Positions 15,517 to 25,071 of a DNA stretch of 64,000 nucleotides are shown piece after piece; within the stretch, counting starts at the first letter, position 1, and each line of letters starts with the position of its first letter. The translations under genes and the position numbers were made by a program. This stretch comes from Akkermansiaceae bacterium. Lineage in GTDB: Bacteria > Verrucomicrobiota > Verrucomicrobiia > Verrucomicrobiales > Akkermansiaceae. The notes beneath the pieces are model-generated. The model did no database searches. It was given only the letters and a program-made list of their open reading frames with translations, and was not told the DNA's origin. The DNA is taken from assembly GCA_903906515.1 (NCBI GenBank), contig CAIVKO010000065.1:62001-126000 (forward strand), given 5' to 3'.

Positions 15517-16653
15517 ATGGCGGTGAGCCCTTCGGCATTGGGTAAAGTGGTGGAAGTGTTTGAGCGGAATTTCCGTGACCGTAAGGAATTGGGTGCGTCT
15601 GTGAGCATCTGGTGGGGAGGAGTAGAGGTTCTTTCGCGCAGCCATGGTTGGTGCGAGCGGGAGAAAACACGTGCGTGGACGGCGGCTACGCTCGTTCCGG
15701 TGTATTCCGCCACGAAGGTGCCGGCGGCGGCGACTCTGCTCTTGGCGCTCTCGCAACATGGATTGAACGAGGAAACGCCGGTGCGCGAGGTTTGGCCGCG
15801 TTTCCCCGTGGCAGAGGCACGGTTTTTCCACCTGCTGTCCCACCAGTGTGGGTTGCCTGTGTTGGATCGTAGAGTGAGCGTATTCGATCATGCCGCGGTG
15901 GTTGCGGCTATCGAGGAACAAACGCCGACATGGCCGTTGGGCGCGGGCCATGGCTATCACCCACGAACGTTCGGGAGCTTGGTGGACGAACCTGTGCGCC
16001 GTCTCACTGGCCTGACGCTCGGCGGGTATTGGAGGGAAATGATCGCGGGGCCGCTGGCGCTGGATTTCTGGATCGGTCTGCCGGAAACCGAATGGCCGCG
16101 CGTGGCCAGGCTTTATCCGGGAAAGGCCGGCAAGGATGATCTGGCAGATGCATTTTACAAACAGCTCACGACCTCCGGGACTCTTACTCGCCGCGCGTTT
16201 TCATCGCCGCGAGGCCTCCATGCCATTCATGAAATGAACGATTCCAGAGCGTGGTCGGCCGGGTTGCCTGCGCTCGGTGGCGTGGGCACAGCCGCCGCGC
16301 TGGCGAAATTCTATCAGGCGTCGATCGGTGCGATTTCCAGTCCGTTGCCGGCGGGGGTGATTCATGCACTGTCCAGGGCGCGTTCTCATGCGGAAGATCG
16401 GGTGTTGCTGCGACCCACGGTGTTCACCTGTGGTGCCCAGCAGGATCCGCGCGATGCGGGCGGCCGGAAGATCCGCGAGACTTACGGGCCGTCGGTTTCC
16501 GCGTTCGGTCATCCCGGTGCCGGCGGCAGTCATGCCCTGGGTGATCCGGAAACCGGGGTTTCCTTCGCTTACGTGATGAATCAGATGGACCTCAGCGTGA
16601 TGCCCGCACAGAAGTGCCAGGAGATGGTCAATGCCTTGTTTTCAGAGGTGTGA
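15517..16653 (+). CDS. Serine hydrolase, beta-lactamase class C / esterase EstB-like
   Basis: 378 aa from ATG at 15517, which has AAGAG about 10 nt upstream; a GTG at 15496 overlapping the previous stop would add seven residues. Catalytic elements: YSATK near residue 62 is the S-x-x-K nucleophile motif, GYHPRTFG matches the Tyr loop (Y-x-N region), and FGHPGAGGS matches the third motif (H-x-G replacing K-T-G), typical of esterase-like members. No signal peptide, so a cytoplasmic esterase or peptidase is likelier than antibiotic resistance. Substrate unknown. Confidence 0.82.
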   Translation: MAVSPSALGKVVEVFERNFRDRKELGASVSIWWGGVEVLSRSHGWCEREKTRAWTAATLVPVYSATKVPAAATLLLALSQHGLNEETPVREVWPRFPVAEARFFHLLSHQCGLPVLDRRVSVFDHAAVVAAIEEQTPTWPLGAGHGYHPRTFGSLVDEPVRRLTGLTLGGYWREMIAGPLALDFWIGLPETEWPRVARLYPGKAGKDDLADAFYKQLTTSGTLTRRAFSSPRGLHAIHEMNDSRAWSAGLPALGGVGTAAALAKFYQASIGAISSPLPAGVIHALSRARSHAEDRVLLRPTVFTCGAQQDPRDAGGRKIRETYGPSVSAFGHPGAGGSHALGDPETGVSFAYVMNQMDLSVMPAQKCQEMVNALFSEV

Positions 16654-16675
16654 TGTGCACTCGAAAACGGGAGAA

Positions 16676-18055
16676 TCACGAGTAGGATGATTCCACCCGC
16701 TGGGCCACGTCGCGGTATCCGTAATCGACTTCGTAGATTTGTTTGAAGCAATCGAGTGCAGCTGCTTTATCGCCCATCTCGCTGTGGATGAGGCCTTTTT
16801 CGTAGAGCACTTCCTTTTTGGTGCCGTCCATGGCGTGGAGATCGGCGAGGGCATCGGTCAGTTGTTTGATCGAGAGGTCGAACATGCCCTTGGATTTGAA
16901 TGTGCGACCGAGCAGGAGTAGGACCTTGGTGCGGATGTGCGGGTTGCGGGTGGCTTGCTGAAGGTGGGGAATCGCCCCGCTGAAGTCGCCCAAGTTGTAG
17001 AGGGCGCTACCGAGTTCAAACCGGAGTTGGGGATCGGTTGGGTTCTGTTCGACACGGTTCTGGGCTTCCTGGACCTGCTCTGCCAAGCGATCCGCTCGGC
17101 GGGCGGCGAGCGCGGCCTTGAGATCGGCGTTATCTGGATCTGTGGCCACGGCGGCTTCGAGATTTTTCAAGTCGGATTCGATGGCGCGGTCCTTCATGAC
17201 CCCGGCCTTGGTGGCGAGGGCGACGTCGCCATTGCTCAGGGTGTGGGCCCATGTGTAGAAAGTCTGGGCATTTTGCCAGTCTTCGAGTTGTTCGTAGATG
17301 ACGGCGAGTTCCTTGACGGTGGCGAGGTGGTTGGGATCCGCGTTGTATCTCTCGATGATGGAGTCGCGGCGTTCCAAGAGTTGCTCCATGGTGAGGCCGG
17401 CGCGGGATGATTTTTCAATCTCCTCAAACTGGGCGACGTCCCGCATGAGGGTGCGCATGTCGGCGTTCTCGTCCCACTTTTGTTTTTGCATGGAGGCGCG
17501 TGCTGAGGCATCCTTGGAACCCTTGATGGCCACGCCATCGGTTGGGTGGTGTTTGATGATATCGTTGTAAACCTCGGCGGCCATGGTGGGTTGCTCGCGG
17601 GTGATGTAAAACGAGGCGAGCTTGTGGAGGAGTTTCGCGCTTTCAGGGTTTCCACTGCGGACGGTCTCAAGGGCGAAGGCTGCGGTCTCGAAAAGTTCGA
17701 GTTTGAGGCACACATCGAAGAGTAGGTCGTTTGCGCCCTCGTTGAGGGGGTCTTTTTCAAGTTCTTTTTCGATGAGTGGCAAGGTCCCAAGAGGATCTTT
17801 CTTGGCGTTGCTCTGGAGTTTCATGAGGCCCATGCCGCCGCCGAAAAGCCCGCCTTTTTTCTTGATGCCTCCGGCGCTCTGTAATTCGCATCGGCGAAGC
17901 AATTTACGTCCTTGGAGAAACTCCGGGCTCTCCTTGAGAACTCCTTGAATCAGACTGATCGCGTAGTCGAGATTGGATGCTTGGACAGCGGTGATCGCCT
18001 TGAGCCAAAGCGGTTTCAGCTTGGGTTGTAGGTCGTTTTCAGTGATCTCAGGCAT
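16676..18055 (-). CDS. Cytoplasmic tetratricopeptide-repeat protein
   Basis: 459 aa from ATG at 18055 (MPEITENDL); the frame is open farther upstream but that part lacks family-like sequence. An N-terminal region with a glycine/lysine-rich loop (GGIKKKGGLFGGG) is followed by several TPR units, for example ELGSALYNLGDFSGAIPHLQ and EKGLIHSEMGDKAAALDCFK. No signal peptide or membrane helix, so it probably acts as an adaptor in the cytoplasm. It is divergent from infA and not obviously part of an operon. No specific function can be assigned. Confidence 0.75.
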   Translation of the reverse strand: MPEITENDLQPKLKPLWLKAITAVQASNLDYAISLIQGVLKESPEFLQGRKLLRRCELQSAGGIKKKGGLFGGGMGLMKLQSNAKKDPLGTLPLIEKELEKDPLNEGANDLLFDVCLKLELFETAAFALETVRSGNPESAKLLHKLASFYITREQPTMAAEVYNDIIKHHPTDGVAIKGSKDASARASMQKQKWDENADMRTLMRDVAQFEEIEKSSRAGLTMEQLLERRDSIIERYNADPNHLATVKELAVIYEQLEDWQNAQTFYTWAHTLSNGDVALATKAGVMKDRAIESDLKNLEAAVATDPDNADLKAALAARRADRLAEQVQEAQNRVEQNPTDPQLRFELGSALYNLGDFSGAIPHLQQATRNPHIRTKVLLLLGRTFKSKGMFDLSIKQLTDALADLHAMDGTKKEVLYEKGLIHSEMGDKAAALDCFKQIYEVDYGYRDVAQRVESSYS

Positions 18056-18278
18056 GACGAGGGAACGAGTTGATGGGATTTGATGCGATCGAACGAGGCC
18101 GACGACAGGAGGACTTTGTATCCTTGATGGCGGCTTGGCAAGCGCGGGAGAATAGGAAAACAAATGAAAGAACCCCAATTCGGTGATTTTTGCTGTTGCT
18201 GGCGGGGTGAGGATAAGATACCGAAGCAACGTCGTCTGGAAATCCCAGAAGAGCGACAGCATCATCCCAAGTCATCTC

Positions 18279-18575
18279 ATGCCTCCGCGCCCACAAAATA
18301 GAGGAAGTCGTTCCAGTAATCGCAATCGCTACGGTCCACCCAAACGCTCCACCAAGGACGAGGAGGAGAAGGCTGTGGAGGTGGATGGCGAGATTTCCTC
18401 GGTGCTTGCGGGTACGATGTTCCGCGTGAGGCTGGAGAGTGGTCATGAGGTGCTGGCCCACATTTCCGGGAAAATGCGTAAGCGTTTCATCCGTCTCGTG
18501 GTGGGGGATAAAGTCAAGATGGAGATGTCTCCATACGATTTGACGAAAGCGCGGATTGTTTTCCGCATGAGCTGA
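18279..18575 (+). CDS. infA: Translation initiation factor IF-1 with basic N-terminal extension
   Basis: 98 aa from ATG at 18279. The S1/OB-fold core (about residues 30-98) carries [33 protein letters not shown] and [18 protein letters not shown], all diagnostic of IF-1, which binds the 30S A site during initiation. Canonical IF-1 is about 72 aa; here about 28 extra residues (rich in Arg, Asn, Pro, Lys) precede the core. A start closer to the core is not available as a good ATG. It is convergent with scpA (11 nt between stops). Confidence 0.93.
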   Translation: MPPRPQNRGSRSSNRNRYGPPKRSTKDEEEKAVEVDGEISSVLAGTMFRVRLESGHEVLAHISGKMRKRFIRLVVGDKVKMEMSPYDLTKARIVFRMS

Positions 18576-18586
18576 TCCGGGATTCT

Positions 18587-19351
18587 TCAATCCTCCCCTG
18601 TTTCCAGTGCTGCCACTGCATGGATGCCGCGCCGTTCGATGACGATGTCTCCGAGTAGATCGCTCTGGCGGACGACGAACTGGTTGAGTTTCATGAGTTC
18701 CAGGAGTGCCAGGAAGGTGACGATGACCTCGGCCTTGGTGGTTGCGGATTGGAACAACTCCTCGAAACGTCTCGCTTCGCCGGGTTGGAAATTCCGCATG
18801 AGTAGATCGATCTTGTCCGATACCGTGTAACGGTCGTCGATGATGTCGCCGAAATCATGGGATTCCTCGAAGCGCTTGAGGACATTCTGGAAAGCGCGGA
18901 TCAGGTCGAAAATCGAGACTTCCGCGAGTGTCGGCGGGGTTTCCACGGGTGCCTCCACGGTGTCCGGTTGGTGGGCGAAGCGGCCTTCCTGCTCTAGCTC
19001 CCGCAGCGAGAGGAAGCCAGCGGCGTCCTTGAACTTTTTGTATTCGATGAGCTGCCGGATGAGTTCCCAGCGAGGGTCGTCGTCCTCCGCGTCTTCCTCC
19101 GGCGGTTGCTCCGCCCGCGGCAATAGGGTGCGGCTTTTCAAATACATCAGATTGGCGGCCATCACGATGAACTCGGAGGCAAGATCGATGTTGAGCAGCT
19201 TGAAGGTGTTGATGTAATCGAGATATTGCCGGGTGATGTGCTCGATGGAAATCGAGTGGATATCCACCTCGTCTTTTTTGATGAGATAGAGCAGGAGGTC
19301 GAGCGGGCCTTCGAAGATTTCGAGGCGGACTTTGTAGTCGTTGGTTTCCAC
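18587..19351 (-). CDS. scpA: Segregation and condensation protein A
   Basis: 254 aa from GTG at 19351 (METNDYKVR), the start that best fits the family; a GTG at 19408 would add 19 residues. ScpA is the kleisin of the Smc-ScpAB condensin. Family signatures are clear: FEGPLDLLLYLIKKDEVDI at the N-terminus, then LASEFIVMAANLMYLKSRTLLP, and a C-terminal winged-helix part ending VVRQSDLLGDIVIER that contacts Smc. An acidic linker (EEDAEDDD) separates them. scpB and smc are not in the window. Confidence 0.93.
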   Translation of the reverse strand: METNDYKVRLEIFEGPLDLLLYLIKKDEVDIHSISIEHITRQYLDYINTFKLLNIDLASEFIVMAANLMYLKSRTLLPRAEQPPEEDAEDDDPRWELIRQLIEYKKFKDAAGFLSLRELEQEGRFAHQPDTVEAPVETPPTLAEVSIFDLIRAFQNVLKRFEESHDFGDIIDDRYTVSDKIDLLMRNFQPGEARRFEELFQSATTKAEVIVTFLALLELMKLNQFVVRQSDLLGDIVIERRGIHAVAALETGED

Positions 19352-19455
19352 GGGGCGGGTGGTAGAGCAAAAGCCGATTGAGAGCGAGGGTAATTTTCGC
19401 CTCGCCACTGCGGCGGTCTGAGGTTTTACTGCCCGTGCCCCAGTAGGTGAGAATC

Positions 19456-21099
19456 ATGGAACCCGAACAACTTCAGAATTTCAATGAACGATTGAGCCAA
19501 TGGGTGTCCAGTCAGGGGTTTTGGTTTCAAGTTCGCTATTCGATGTCGGCCAGCGGGGCCAAGGGGCGCATTTTATTCCATCTGCTCAAGATGGGTTTCC
19601 GGATTTTGATCTTCCTGCTTCTCGTGGCCGTGGGGGGGTGGGTTTACTTAGTGAAACGCACGGATTCCGGGCGTTTTGTGGAAAGTCAGAAAAAGGAAAT
19701 CCAGGAAAGACTCTCGGCATCCGACCTCGAAATGAGGGGTTACCGGCGTGCCCAGGGACAGCTCGAAATCAGCCGTCTTGCGGCGGAAGGAAAGAAGAAT
19801 ACGTTTTTCACCACCCTGGAGGCACGCAGCATCCGCTGTAACATGAGTCTTGTGGACGGATTGTTTGGCGTTTGGAAAACGGGCACCATCTCGATCGCCA
19901 ACCTCGATATCGATCTGCGCGCCGGTGCTGACGATCCTGAGGCGGCAAGCCGACTCGCGGCAGCGCTGTTCCGCAAGTCCTCCAAAATCGATGCGACTTC
20001 GTTCGAAGTCGGCAATGCCACTTTGCGCTGGGGATTTTCCGAGCGGACACAGGGGGCTATCATCGGCAGCACGATGCGGCTCAACCGCCATGGCGATGGA
20101 TGGAAGATTTATATCGAGGGCGGCACCTTTAGTCAAAACTGGCTGCGAAATCTTCAGATCGTCCGCATCGAAGCCGTCTTCGATAGGGATACTTTGGTGT
20201 TTCAGAAGGCCGAACTGAGACACAATCAAGGAAACTTGGATTTTTCCGGGCTCTGCGTGACGGGCGGCGAACGTCCCGGGGTGGCTGGAATTGCTAAAAT
20301 CCGCAATCTCAAGTTAGAGAATATCATTCCGCCAGCCCTGCAAAGTTTTGTGGAAGGTTCGATCTCTGGTGATTTCAAAGTGAGCGGATCGACCAATTCA
20401 TCGGATGGTATCGGTTTCGAAGGACAGGTCGTGCTGGATGGCAAAGACTTCATTTCATTGCGGGAAAGGATCCATCTGCTCAAGGCCTTGTCTGTGGTGG
20501 ATTATTCGAGGAATTATCATCGCGTTGATTTCCGCGAGGGGTCCTTCCAGATGAAGACCATCAATGGCGGCATGGAACTGAGCGAGGTGAAATTGAAAGC
20601 AAATGAGTTGTTAACCCTTGAGGGAAATATGAAGGTCCGGCTGCCAACCCCAGCGGAAATTCAAGAAGCCATTACTAAGGGCGCCAGTATGAACAATTCG
20701 CCTTTGTTCTCTGCCGAGGACGAGGACGCAGTGGAATGGAATTTGTCCAAGTCTGAATCCGATTTCAGCCTCAAACGCGCCGCTATGGAGGTTCAGCGCA
20801 TCATGGAGGGCAAGCAAACTCTCGAATCGCTCTCGCTGTTCGACCGTCTGAGTGTGAGTTTGGAGAAGCGCCGCGTAGAGCAAATGGAGTCGGAACGCAT
20901 GTCGCGGATGCTCCACTACGAAGGGCTTTTTCAGGTCACCATTCCAGGAGACGGCTTTGAGAGAGCTCCTCGGCTGCGCGAGATGTATCCCGTGGACCCG
21001 GGGTCTGGCAGGATTCCGATCAAGGTTCCGATAGAGGGAGATATCTATGATATCACCTTGAAACAGGCGGAGGATACCTATGTTCGAGGGCAGCGCTGA
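19456..21099 (+). CDS. AsmA-like membrane protein of unknown function
   Basis: 547 aa from ATG at 19456, which has one of the few clear Shine-Dalgarno sequences in the window (AGGTGAG, 19445-19451). A cytoplasmic N-terminus is followed by one membrane helix (about residues 47-66, FRILIFLLLVAVGGWVYLV) and a large extracytoplasmic domain. Repeated beta-rich segments such as GNLDFSGLCVTGG and LTLEGNMKVRLPTP, and VEGSISGDFKVSGS, resemble the AsmA/TamB-like C-terminal region. Such proteins are linked to outer-membrane lipid homeostasis. Family assignment is tentative. Confidence 0.6.
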   Translation: MEPEQLQNFNERLSQWVSSQGFWFQVRYSMSASGAKGRILFHLLKMGFRILIFLLLVAVGGWVYLVKRTDSGRFVESQKKEIQERLSASDLEMRGYRRAQGQLEISRLAAEGKKNTFFTTLEARSIRCNMSLVDGLFGVWKTGTISIANLDIDLRAGADDPEAASRLAAALFRKSSKIDATSFEVGNATLRWGFSERTQGAIIGSTMRLNRHGDGWKIYIEGGTFSQNWLRNLQIVRIEAVFDRDTLVFQKAELRHNQGNLDFSGLCVTGGERPGVAGIAKIRNLKLENIIPPALQSFVEGSISGDFKVSGSTNSSDGIGFEGQVVLDGKDFISLRERIHLLKALSVVDYSRNYHRVDFREGSFQMKTINGGMELSEVKLKANELLTLEGNMKVRLPTPAEIQEAITKGASMNNSPLFSAEDEDAVEWNLSKSESDFSLKRAAMEVQRIMEGKQTLESLSLFDRLSVSLEKRRVEQMESERMSRMLHYEGLFQVTIPGDGFERAPRLREMYPVDPGSGRIPIKVPIEGDIYDITLKQAEDTYVRGQR

Positions 21100-21160
21100 A
21101 GCGTCGGAGTCGTAGCGGCTTTTCCGTGCAGTCCGGCGGCTCTCCTTCTCCATCATTCTC

Positions 21161-22438
21161 ATGGAAATTCCCTGCAATGCATTTAACCGCTGGTGGATCG
21201 CCGCCGCCGGAACTGTCCTCCAGCTCTGCCTCGGGACCGTTTACGCGTGGAGTTATTTCCAGAAGCCGCTGGTGGATGCTTATGGTTGGAGTAACACGCA
21301 GGTGGCGTGGGTGTTCAGTCTGGCCATCTGTTGCCTCGGTCTTGCCGCCGCTTGGGGCGGGATGAATCTGGAAAAGATCGGCCCGCGGCGTCTTGCCATC
21401 GCGGGCGGGTTGCTTTTCGGCGGTGGATATCTGTTGGCTGCGCTGGCATTGCAGATGAAATCGCTGGCGTTGTTATACCTCGGTTACGGACTTTGCGGCG
21501 GGTGCGGCCTCGGCCTCGGATATGTCACCCCCGTGGCAACCGCCGCAAAGTGGTTCCCTGACAAAAAGGGGCTGGTCACCGGTATGGTCATCATGGGCTT
21601 TGGTTTCGGTGCGCTGCTCATGAGCAAGATACTCATGCCGGCGCTCATGGCCGCGACCGGAGGAAATTTACCTGCGGTTTTCGCCTGCCTCGGCGCGGGT
21701 TTGGGATTGATCACGGTGGTTTGCGGATGGGTCCTGCGCAATCCTCCCGCAGGACTCCTCTCGTCCGAATCCCGGGAAACGGACCCTGGTATCGCGGGCC
21801 CCAGCGTGCGGAATTGCCTGCTATCCGGGCGCTTTGCCATTATCTGGGGCGTTTTTTTCTGCAATATCGTCGCAGGCATATCGATCATCGGATTTCAATC
21901 TCCACTTCTCCAGGATTTATTGAAACGGAGCAGTCCCGAACTAATGGTCCTGTCCCTGGCCGCCGCCGGATCCACTTTGATCGCGGTGAGTTCGCTGTTC
22001 AATGGCATCGGCCGGTTTTTCTGGGGTGGAGTCTCGGACAGGATAGGTCGCGTGAGGACATTCCGCATCATCCTCGCTACCCAGATCATTGCATTTCTGA
22101 TTCTGGCGAATGTGACGCAACCTTGGATTTTCGTCATCCTTGTTTGTTATGTGCTGCTCTGTTATGGCGGCGGCTTCGGGACGATGCCCTCGCTCGTGCT
22201 CGACGTGTTCGGTAGTCGCTTGATGCCGGTGATCTACGGTACCGTGCTCACGGCATGGTCCGCGGGAGGGATTGTCGGACCCCAAATGGTCGCCGTGATG
22301 AAGGATTTCTATGGGGAAAACGCCTCCAGGTATTCATTTTTGTTAGGAGCTTCCTTGCTCACCTTGGGGTTCATCCTGTCCCTGATTCTCTCAGATAGGC
22401 CGTTTGCACGGACTTCTTCCATCCGGGACGATCGCTAA
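21161..22438 (+). CDS. MFS transporter, OFA (oxalate/formate antiporter) family
   Basis: 425 aa with twelve predicted membrane helices. The N-terminal stretch NRWWIAAAGTVLQLCLGTVY with AWSYFQKPL is characteristic of the OFA subgroup of the major facilitator superfamily, as is GLGLGYVTPVATAAKWFPDK between helices 4 and 5. OFA members move oxalate, formate or other monocarboxylates. It is the first gene of a run with three folate one-carbon genes (69 nt to the next), including formate-THF ligase, so formate or a related one-carbon acid is an attractive substrate. That substrate is inferred from context only. Confidence 0.82.
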   Translation: MEIPCNAFNRWWIAAAGTVLQLCLGTVYAWSYFQKPLVDAYGWSNTQVAWVFSLAICCLGLAAAWGGMNLEKIGPRRLAIAGGLLFGGGYLLAALALQMKSLALLYLGYGLCGGCGLGLGYVTPVATAAKWFPDKKGLVTGMVIMGFGFGALLMSKILMPALMAATGGNLPAVFACLGAGLGLITVVCGWVLRNPPAGLLSSESRETDPGIAGPSVRNCLLSGRFAIIWGVFFCNIVAGISIIGFQSPLLQDLLKRSSPELMVLSLAAAGSTLIAVSSLFNGIGRFFWGGVSDRIGRVRTFRIILATQIIAFLILANVTQPWIFVILVCYVLLCYGGGFGTMPSLVLDVFGSRLMPVIYGTVLTAWSAGGIVGPQMVAVMKDFYGENASRYSFLLGASLLTLGFILSLILSDRPFARTSSIRDDR

Positions 22439-22507
22439 GTACCCAATCACCAAAAAAACATCCCAGAACACAAGACCGCACCGCGCCATCCCATGTAGGG
22501 TGCCCCT

Positions 22508-24145
22508 GTGAACCCTGAGATTTCAGTTAGCAATGATCCGTGCCAGCCCCCGCAGCGGGAAAACGCGGTGGCCGCCTCGTTCCGCAATCTCCTGAATGGT
22601 GGGAAATTCGTTTATGGCGCGGAATTGGTCACCACCCGCGGCATCCCGGAGGCAAACGGTCCGCCGAAATTGGTAGAACTCGGCGAAGCCCTCGCTGCGG
22701 ACTCGCGTATCTCCTGGGTCTCCATCACTGACAATCCCGGCGGAAATCCGATGCTCCCGGCGGACTGGCTCGCCAATATCCTCAAGCCGACCGGTAAACA
22801 ACTCGTCATCCACCTCACCTGTAAGGATCTCAATCGCAACGGTCTGGAATCCGCCGCATGGCGCTACTCTGCGGAAGGATTTCACAACATCCTCGTGCTC
22901 ACCGGCGACTATCCGGCTGCTGCGGGCTTCCAGGGCCAGGCGCTCCCGGTGTTCGATCTGGATTCGGTAGGCTTGATCACGATGCTCAAGGCCATGAACG
23001 ATGGGATGGAGGTGTCCAGGCCCAATGGGAAATTAGACCGTCTGCCAAAAACCGATTTTTTTATCGGCGCCGCGGTCTCCCCCTTCAAAAGGCAGGAGCG
23101 CGAGCTGATGCCGCAGTATTTCAAACTTGCCCGCAAGATCCGGAGCGGCGCGGAATGGGTCATCCCGCAACTCGGCTACGACATACGGAAGTTTCATGAA
23201 ATCAGCCTGTTTATGGACTGGGCTGGTCTATCCTCTCCCATCGTCGGCAATGTTTATGTCCTCAACAAGACAGTGGCCGGATTGTTCAATAAAAACAGGA
23301 TCCCCGGTTGCGTCGTCAGTGACGAGTTGCTGGCAATGGCGGAAAAATACGCCGCCGGCCCGGACAAGGGTCGCGCGTTTTTCCTCGAACTCGCGGCCAA
23401 ACAACTCGCGGCCTTCAAGGGCATGGGATTTGCAGCGGGTTACCTCGGTGGCGTGCATACCGCCGATGCTTTTGCCAAAATCATCGACATGGCGGAAGGT
23501 TTCGGCGCGGATGATTGGAAGGAGTTCGCCAAAGAAATCCAGTTTCCAAAAACCGATGAGTTCTATTTGTTTGAAAAGGATGAGGCCACCGGTCTGGGTG
23601 ATCGCGAGCGTCTCAATGAGTCCTATGTCAAATCACTGAAAACCCCGCCCAGGGCCGGTGATGTGACATTGAGCTATCAACTCACCCGCATGATCCACTC
23701 GCTGGCATTCACGCCGGGAAAAATGATGTTTCCCTCGTTGCAGAAATTCTACGGACGGCTCGAATCCGGTGGCAGCCGCCGCACGCTCGGTGCCCTCCAC
23801 AGGATCGAACACGCGTCCAAATCCCTGCTCTACGGCTGCCGTGACTGCGGGGATTGCGCTCTGCCGCATACCGGATACCTCTGCCCCCGCGCCTCATGCT
23901 CCAAAACCCAGCGCAACGGCCCATGCGGCGGATCCTTCGACGGGCGCTGCGAGCTGGATGACAAGGAATGCCTCTGGGCACGGGCTTATGACCGCCTGAA
24001 GTATTATCATGAATCCGCGGAAATCTTCGATGGTCCGCCGGTGGTCGCTAATGCCGCACTCGTCGGGACATCCGCTTGGGCTAACAACTTCCTCGGCCGT
24101 GACCACCAGCACACCACGCCTCCGGACAAACCCTCTCAATCCTGA
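22508..24145 (+). CDS. metF: Methylenetetrahydrofolate reductase with fused MetV-like cysteine-rich C-terminal domain
   Basis: 545 aa. Residues about 30-330 form the MTHFR barrel (KFVYGAELVTTRG; ISWVSITDNPGGNPM; HNILVLTGDYP), reducing methylene-THF to methyl-THF. Residues about 440-490 are cysteine-rich (CRDCGDCALPHTGYLCPRA, then RNGPCGGSFDGRC), matching the C-terminal MTHFR domain that in acetogens is the separate subunit MetV. The protein is therefore a MetF-MetV fusion, longer than canonical MetF (about 300 aa). The next gene, a methyl-THF methyltransferase, starts 26 nt downstream. Electron donor cannot be read from sequence; the acetogen-type partner domain suggests something other than simple NADH use. 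Confidence 0.85.
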   Translation: MNPEISVSNDPCQPPQRENAVAASFRNLLNGGKFVYGAELVTTRGIPEANGPPKLVELGEALAADSRISWVSITDNPGGNPMLPADWLANILKPTGKQLVIHLTCKDLNRNGLESAAWRYSAEGFHNILVLTGDYPAAAGFQGQALPVFDLDSVGLITMLKAMNDGMEVSRPNGKLDRLPKTDFFIGAAVSPFKRQERELMPQYFKLARKIRSGAEWVIPQLGYDIRKFHEISLFMDWAGLSSPIVGNVYVLNKTVAGLFNKNRIPGCVVSDELLAMAEKYAAGPDKGRAFFLELAAKQLAAFKGMGFAAGYLGGVHTADAFAKIIDMAEGFGADDWKEFAKEIQFPKTDEFYLFEKDEATGLGDRERLNESYVKSLKTPPRAGDVTLSYQLTRMIHSLAFTPGKMMFPSLQKFYGRLESGGSRRTLGALHRIEHASKSLLYGCRDCGDCALPHTGYLCPRASCSKTQRNGPCGGSFDGRCELDDKECLWARAYDRLKYYHESAEIFDGPPVVANAALVGTSAWANNFLGRDHQHTTPPDKPSQS

Positions 24146-24171
24146 TCCATTTTTACTAACATACCACGACC

Positions 24172-25038
24172 ATGCCCATACCCAACCTGACCATCATCGG
24201 CGAATCCATCAATGATTCGGTGCCGTCCACCCACAAATTCTTCGAAGCAGGTGATATCACCGGCCTCAAGGAGCTCGCTATCGCCCAGGATGTCGGCGGG
24301 GCTGGTTATATCGATGTGAATGTCGGCCCGCGCTCCGGTGAATTCCTTGCGGAAATGGTTCGTAATGTCCAAAGCGTCACCATCAAGCCGCTATCGATCG
24401 ACACACCGGATCCCGCCATGGCGGAAATCGGTCTCAAGGCCTACGACCGCGACCGTGCCGGTGGTGTGATGCCCATCCTTAACTCGATTTCCCCGCTGCG
24501 CATGGAGATGTTCGATCTCTACAAGATCATGCCGTTCATGCCGATCCTGCTGGCTTCGGAACGTGTGGAAAATGGAGTTGGAAAACCCAACCACGCTGCG
24601 GAAGAAGTTTATCAGACGGCCCTGCTGATGGTCAGAGAAGCCGCTAAGCACGGTATTCCTGTGGACCAGTGCATCATCGACCCCGCGATCTCACCGATCG
24701 GCGCGGATACCGAGGGGCGCTTCCATTGCCTGATGGGAGCCATCCGCCTGATCCATGGAGATCCGGAGCTCAAGGGTGTGCACATGTCCGTGGGATTGAG
24801 CAATTTCAGCGTCATGATCCCGCCGAAGCGCGCCGATGGTTCGCCCTCCAAAGGTCCGCTCGAAAGCGCGTTCCTCACCATGGCCGTGCCGATGGGCATG
24901 GACTTTGTCATCGGCTCCGTGAAAAGGAAATATGAAATTCTCACACCGGATCATCCGGCGATGCAGTGTCTGAATGATTGCATGACGCTCGAAGGCTTCG
25001 ACGTCATCATGCGCGTCCAGGAATATTATGCCGACTGA
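24172..25038 (+). CDS. Methyltetrahydrofolate methyltransferase (MeTr/AcsE-like, pterin-binding family)
   Basis: 288 aa single pterin-binding TIM barrel. Motifs match methyl-THF:corrinoid methyltransferases: GESIND, GGAGYIDVNVGPRSGE, IKPLSIDTPDP, ILNSISPLR, IIDPAISPIGADTEG and VHMSVGLSNFSVMIPP. The acetogen enzyme AcsE (262 aa) passes the methyl group of methyl-THF to the corrinoid iron-sulfur protein. Methionine synthase carries a homologous domain but is much larger. The gene sits between metFV and fhs (26 and 33 nt), supporting a methyl-THF role. No corrinoid protein or acetyl-CoA synthase gene is in the window, so the methyl acceptor is unknown. Confidence 0.8.
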   Translation: MPIPNLTIIGESINDSVPSTHKFFEAGDITGLKELAIAQDVGGAGYIDVNVGPRSGEFLAEMVRNVQSVTIKPLSIDTPDPAMAEIGLKAYDRDRAGGVMPILNSISPLRMEMFDLYKIMPFMPILLASERVENGVGKPNHAAEEVYQTALLMVREAAKHGIPVDQCIIDPAISPIGADTEGRFHCLMGAIRLIHGDPELKGVHMSVGLSNFSVMIPPKRADGSPSKGPLESAFLTMAVPMGMDFVIGSVKRKYEILTPDHPAMQCLNDCMTLEGFDVIMRVQEYYAD

Positions 25039-25071
25039 TAGAAGCCATCTTCTCACTTCAATTCCATTCTC

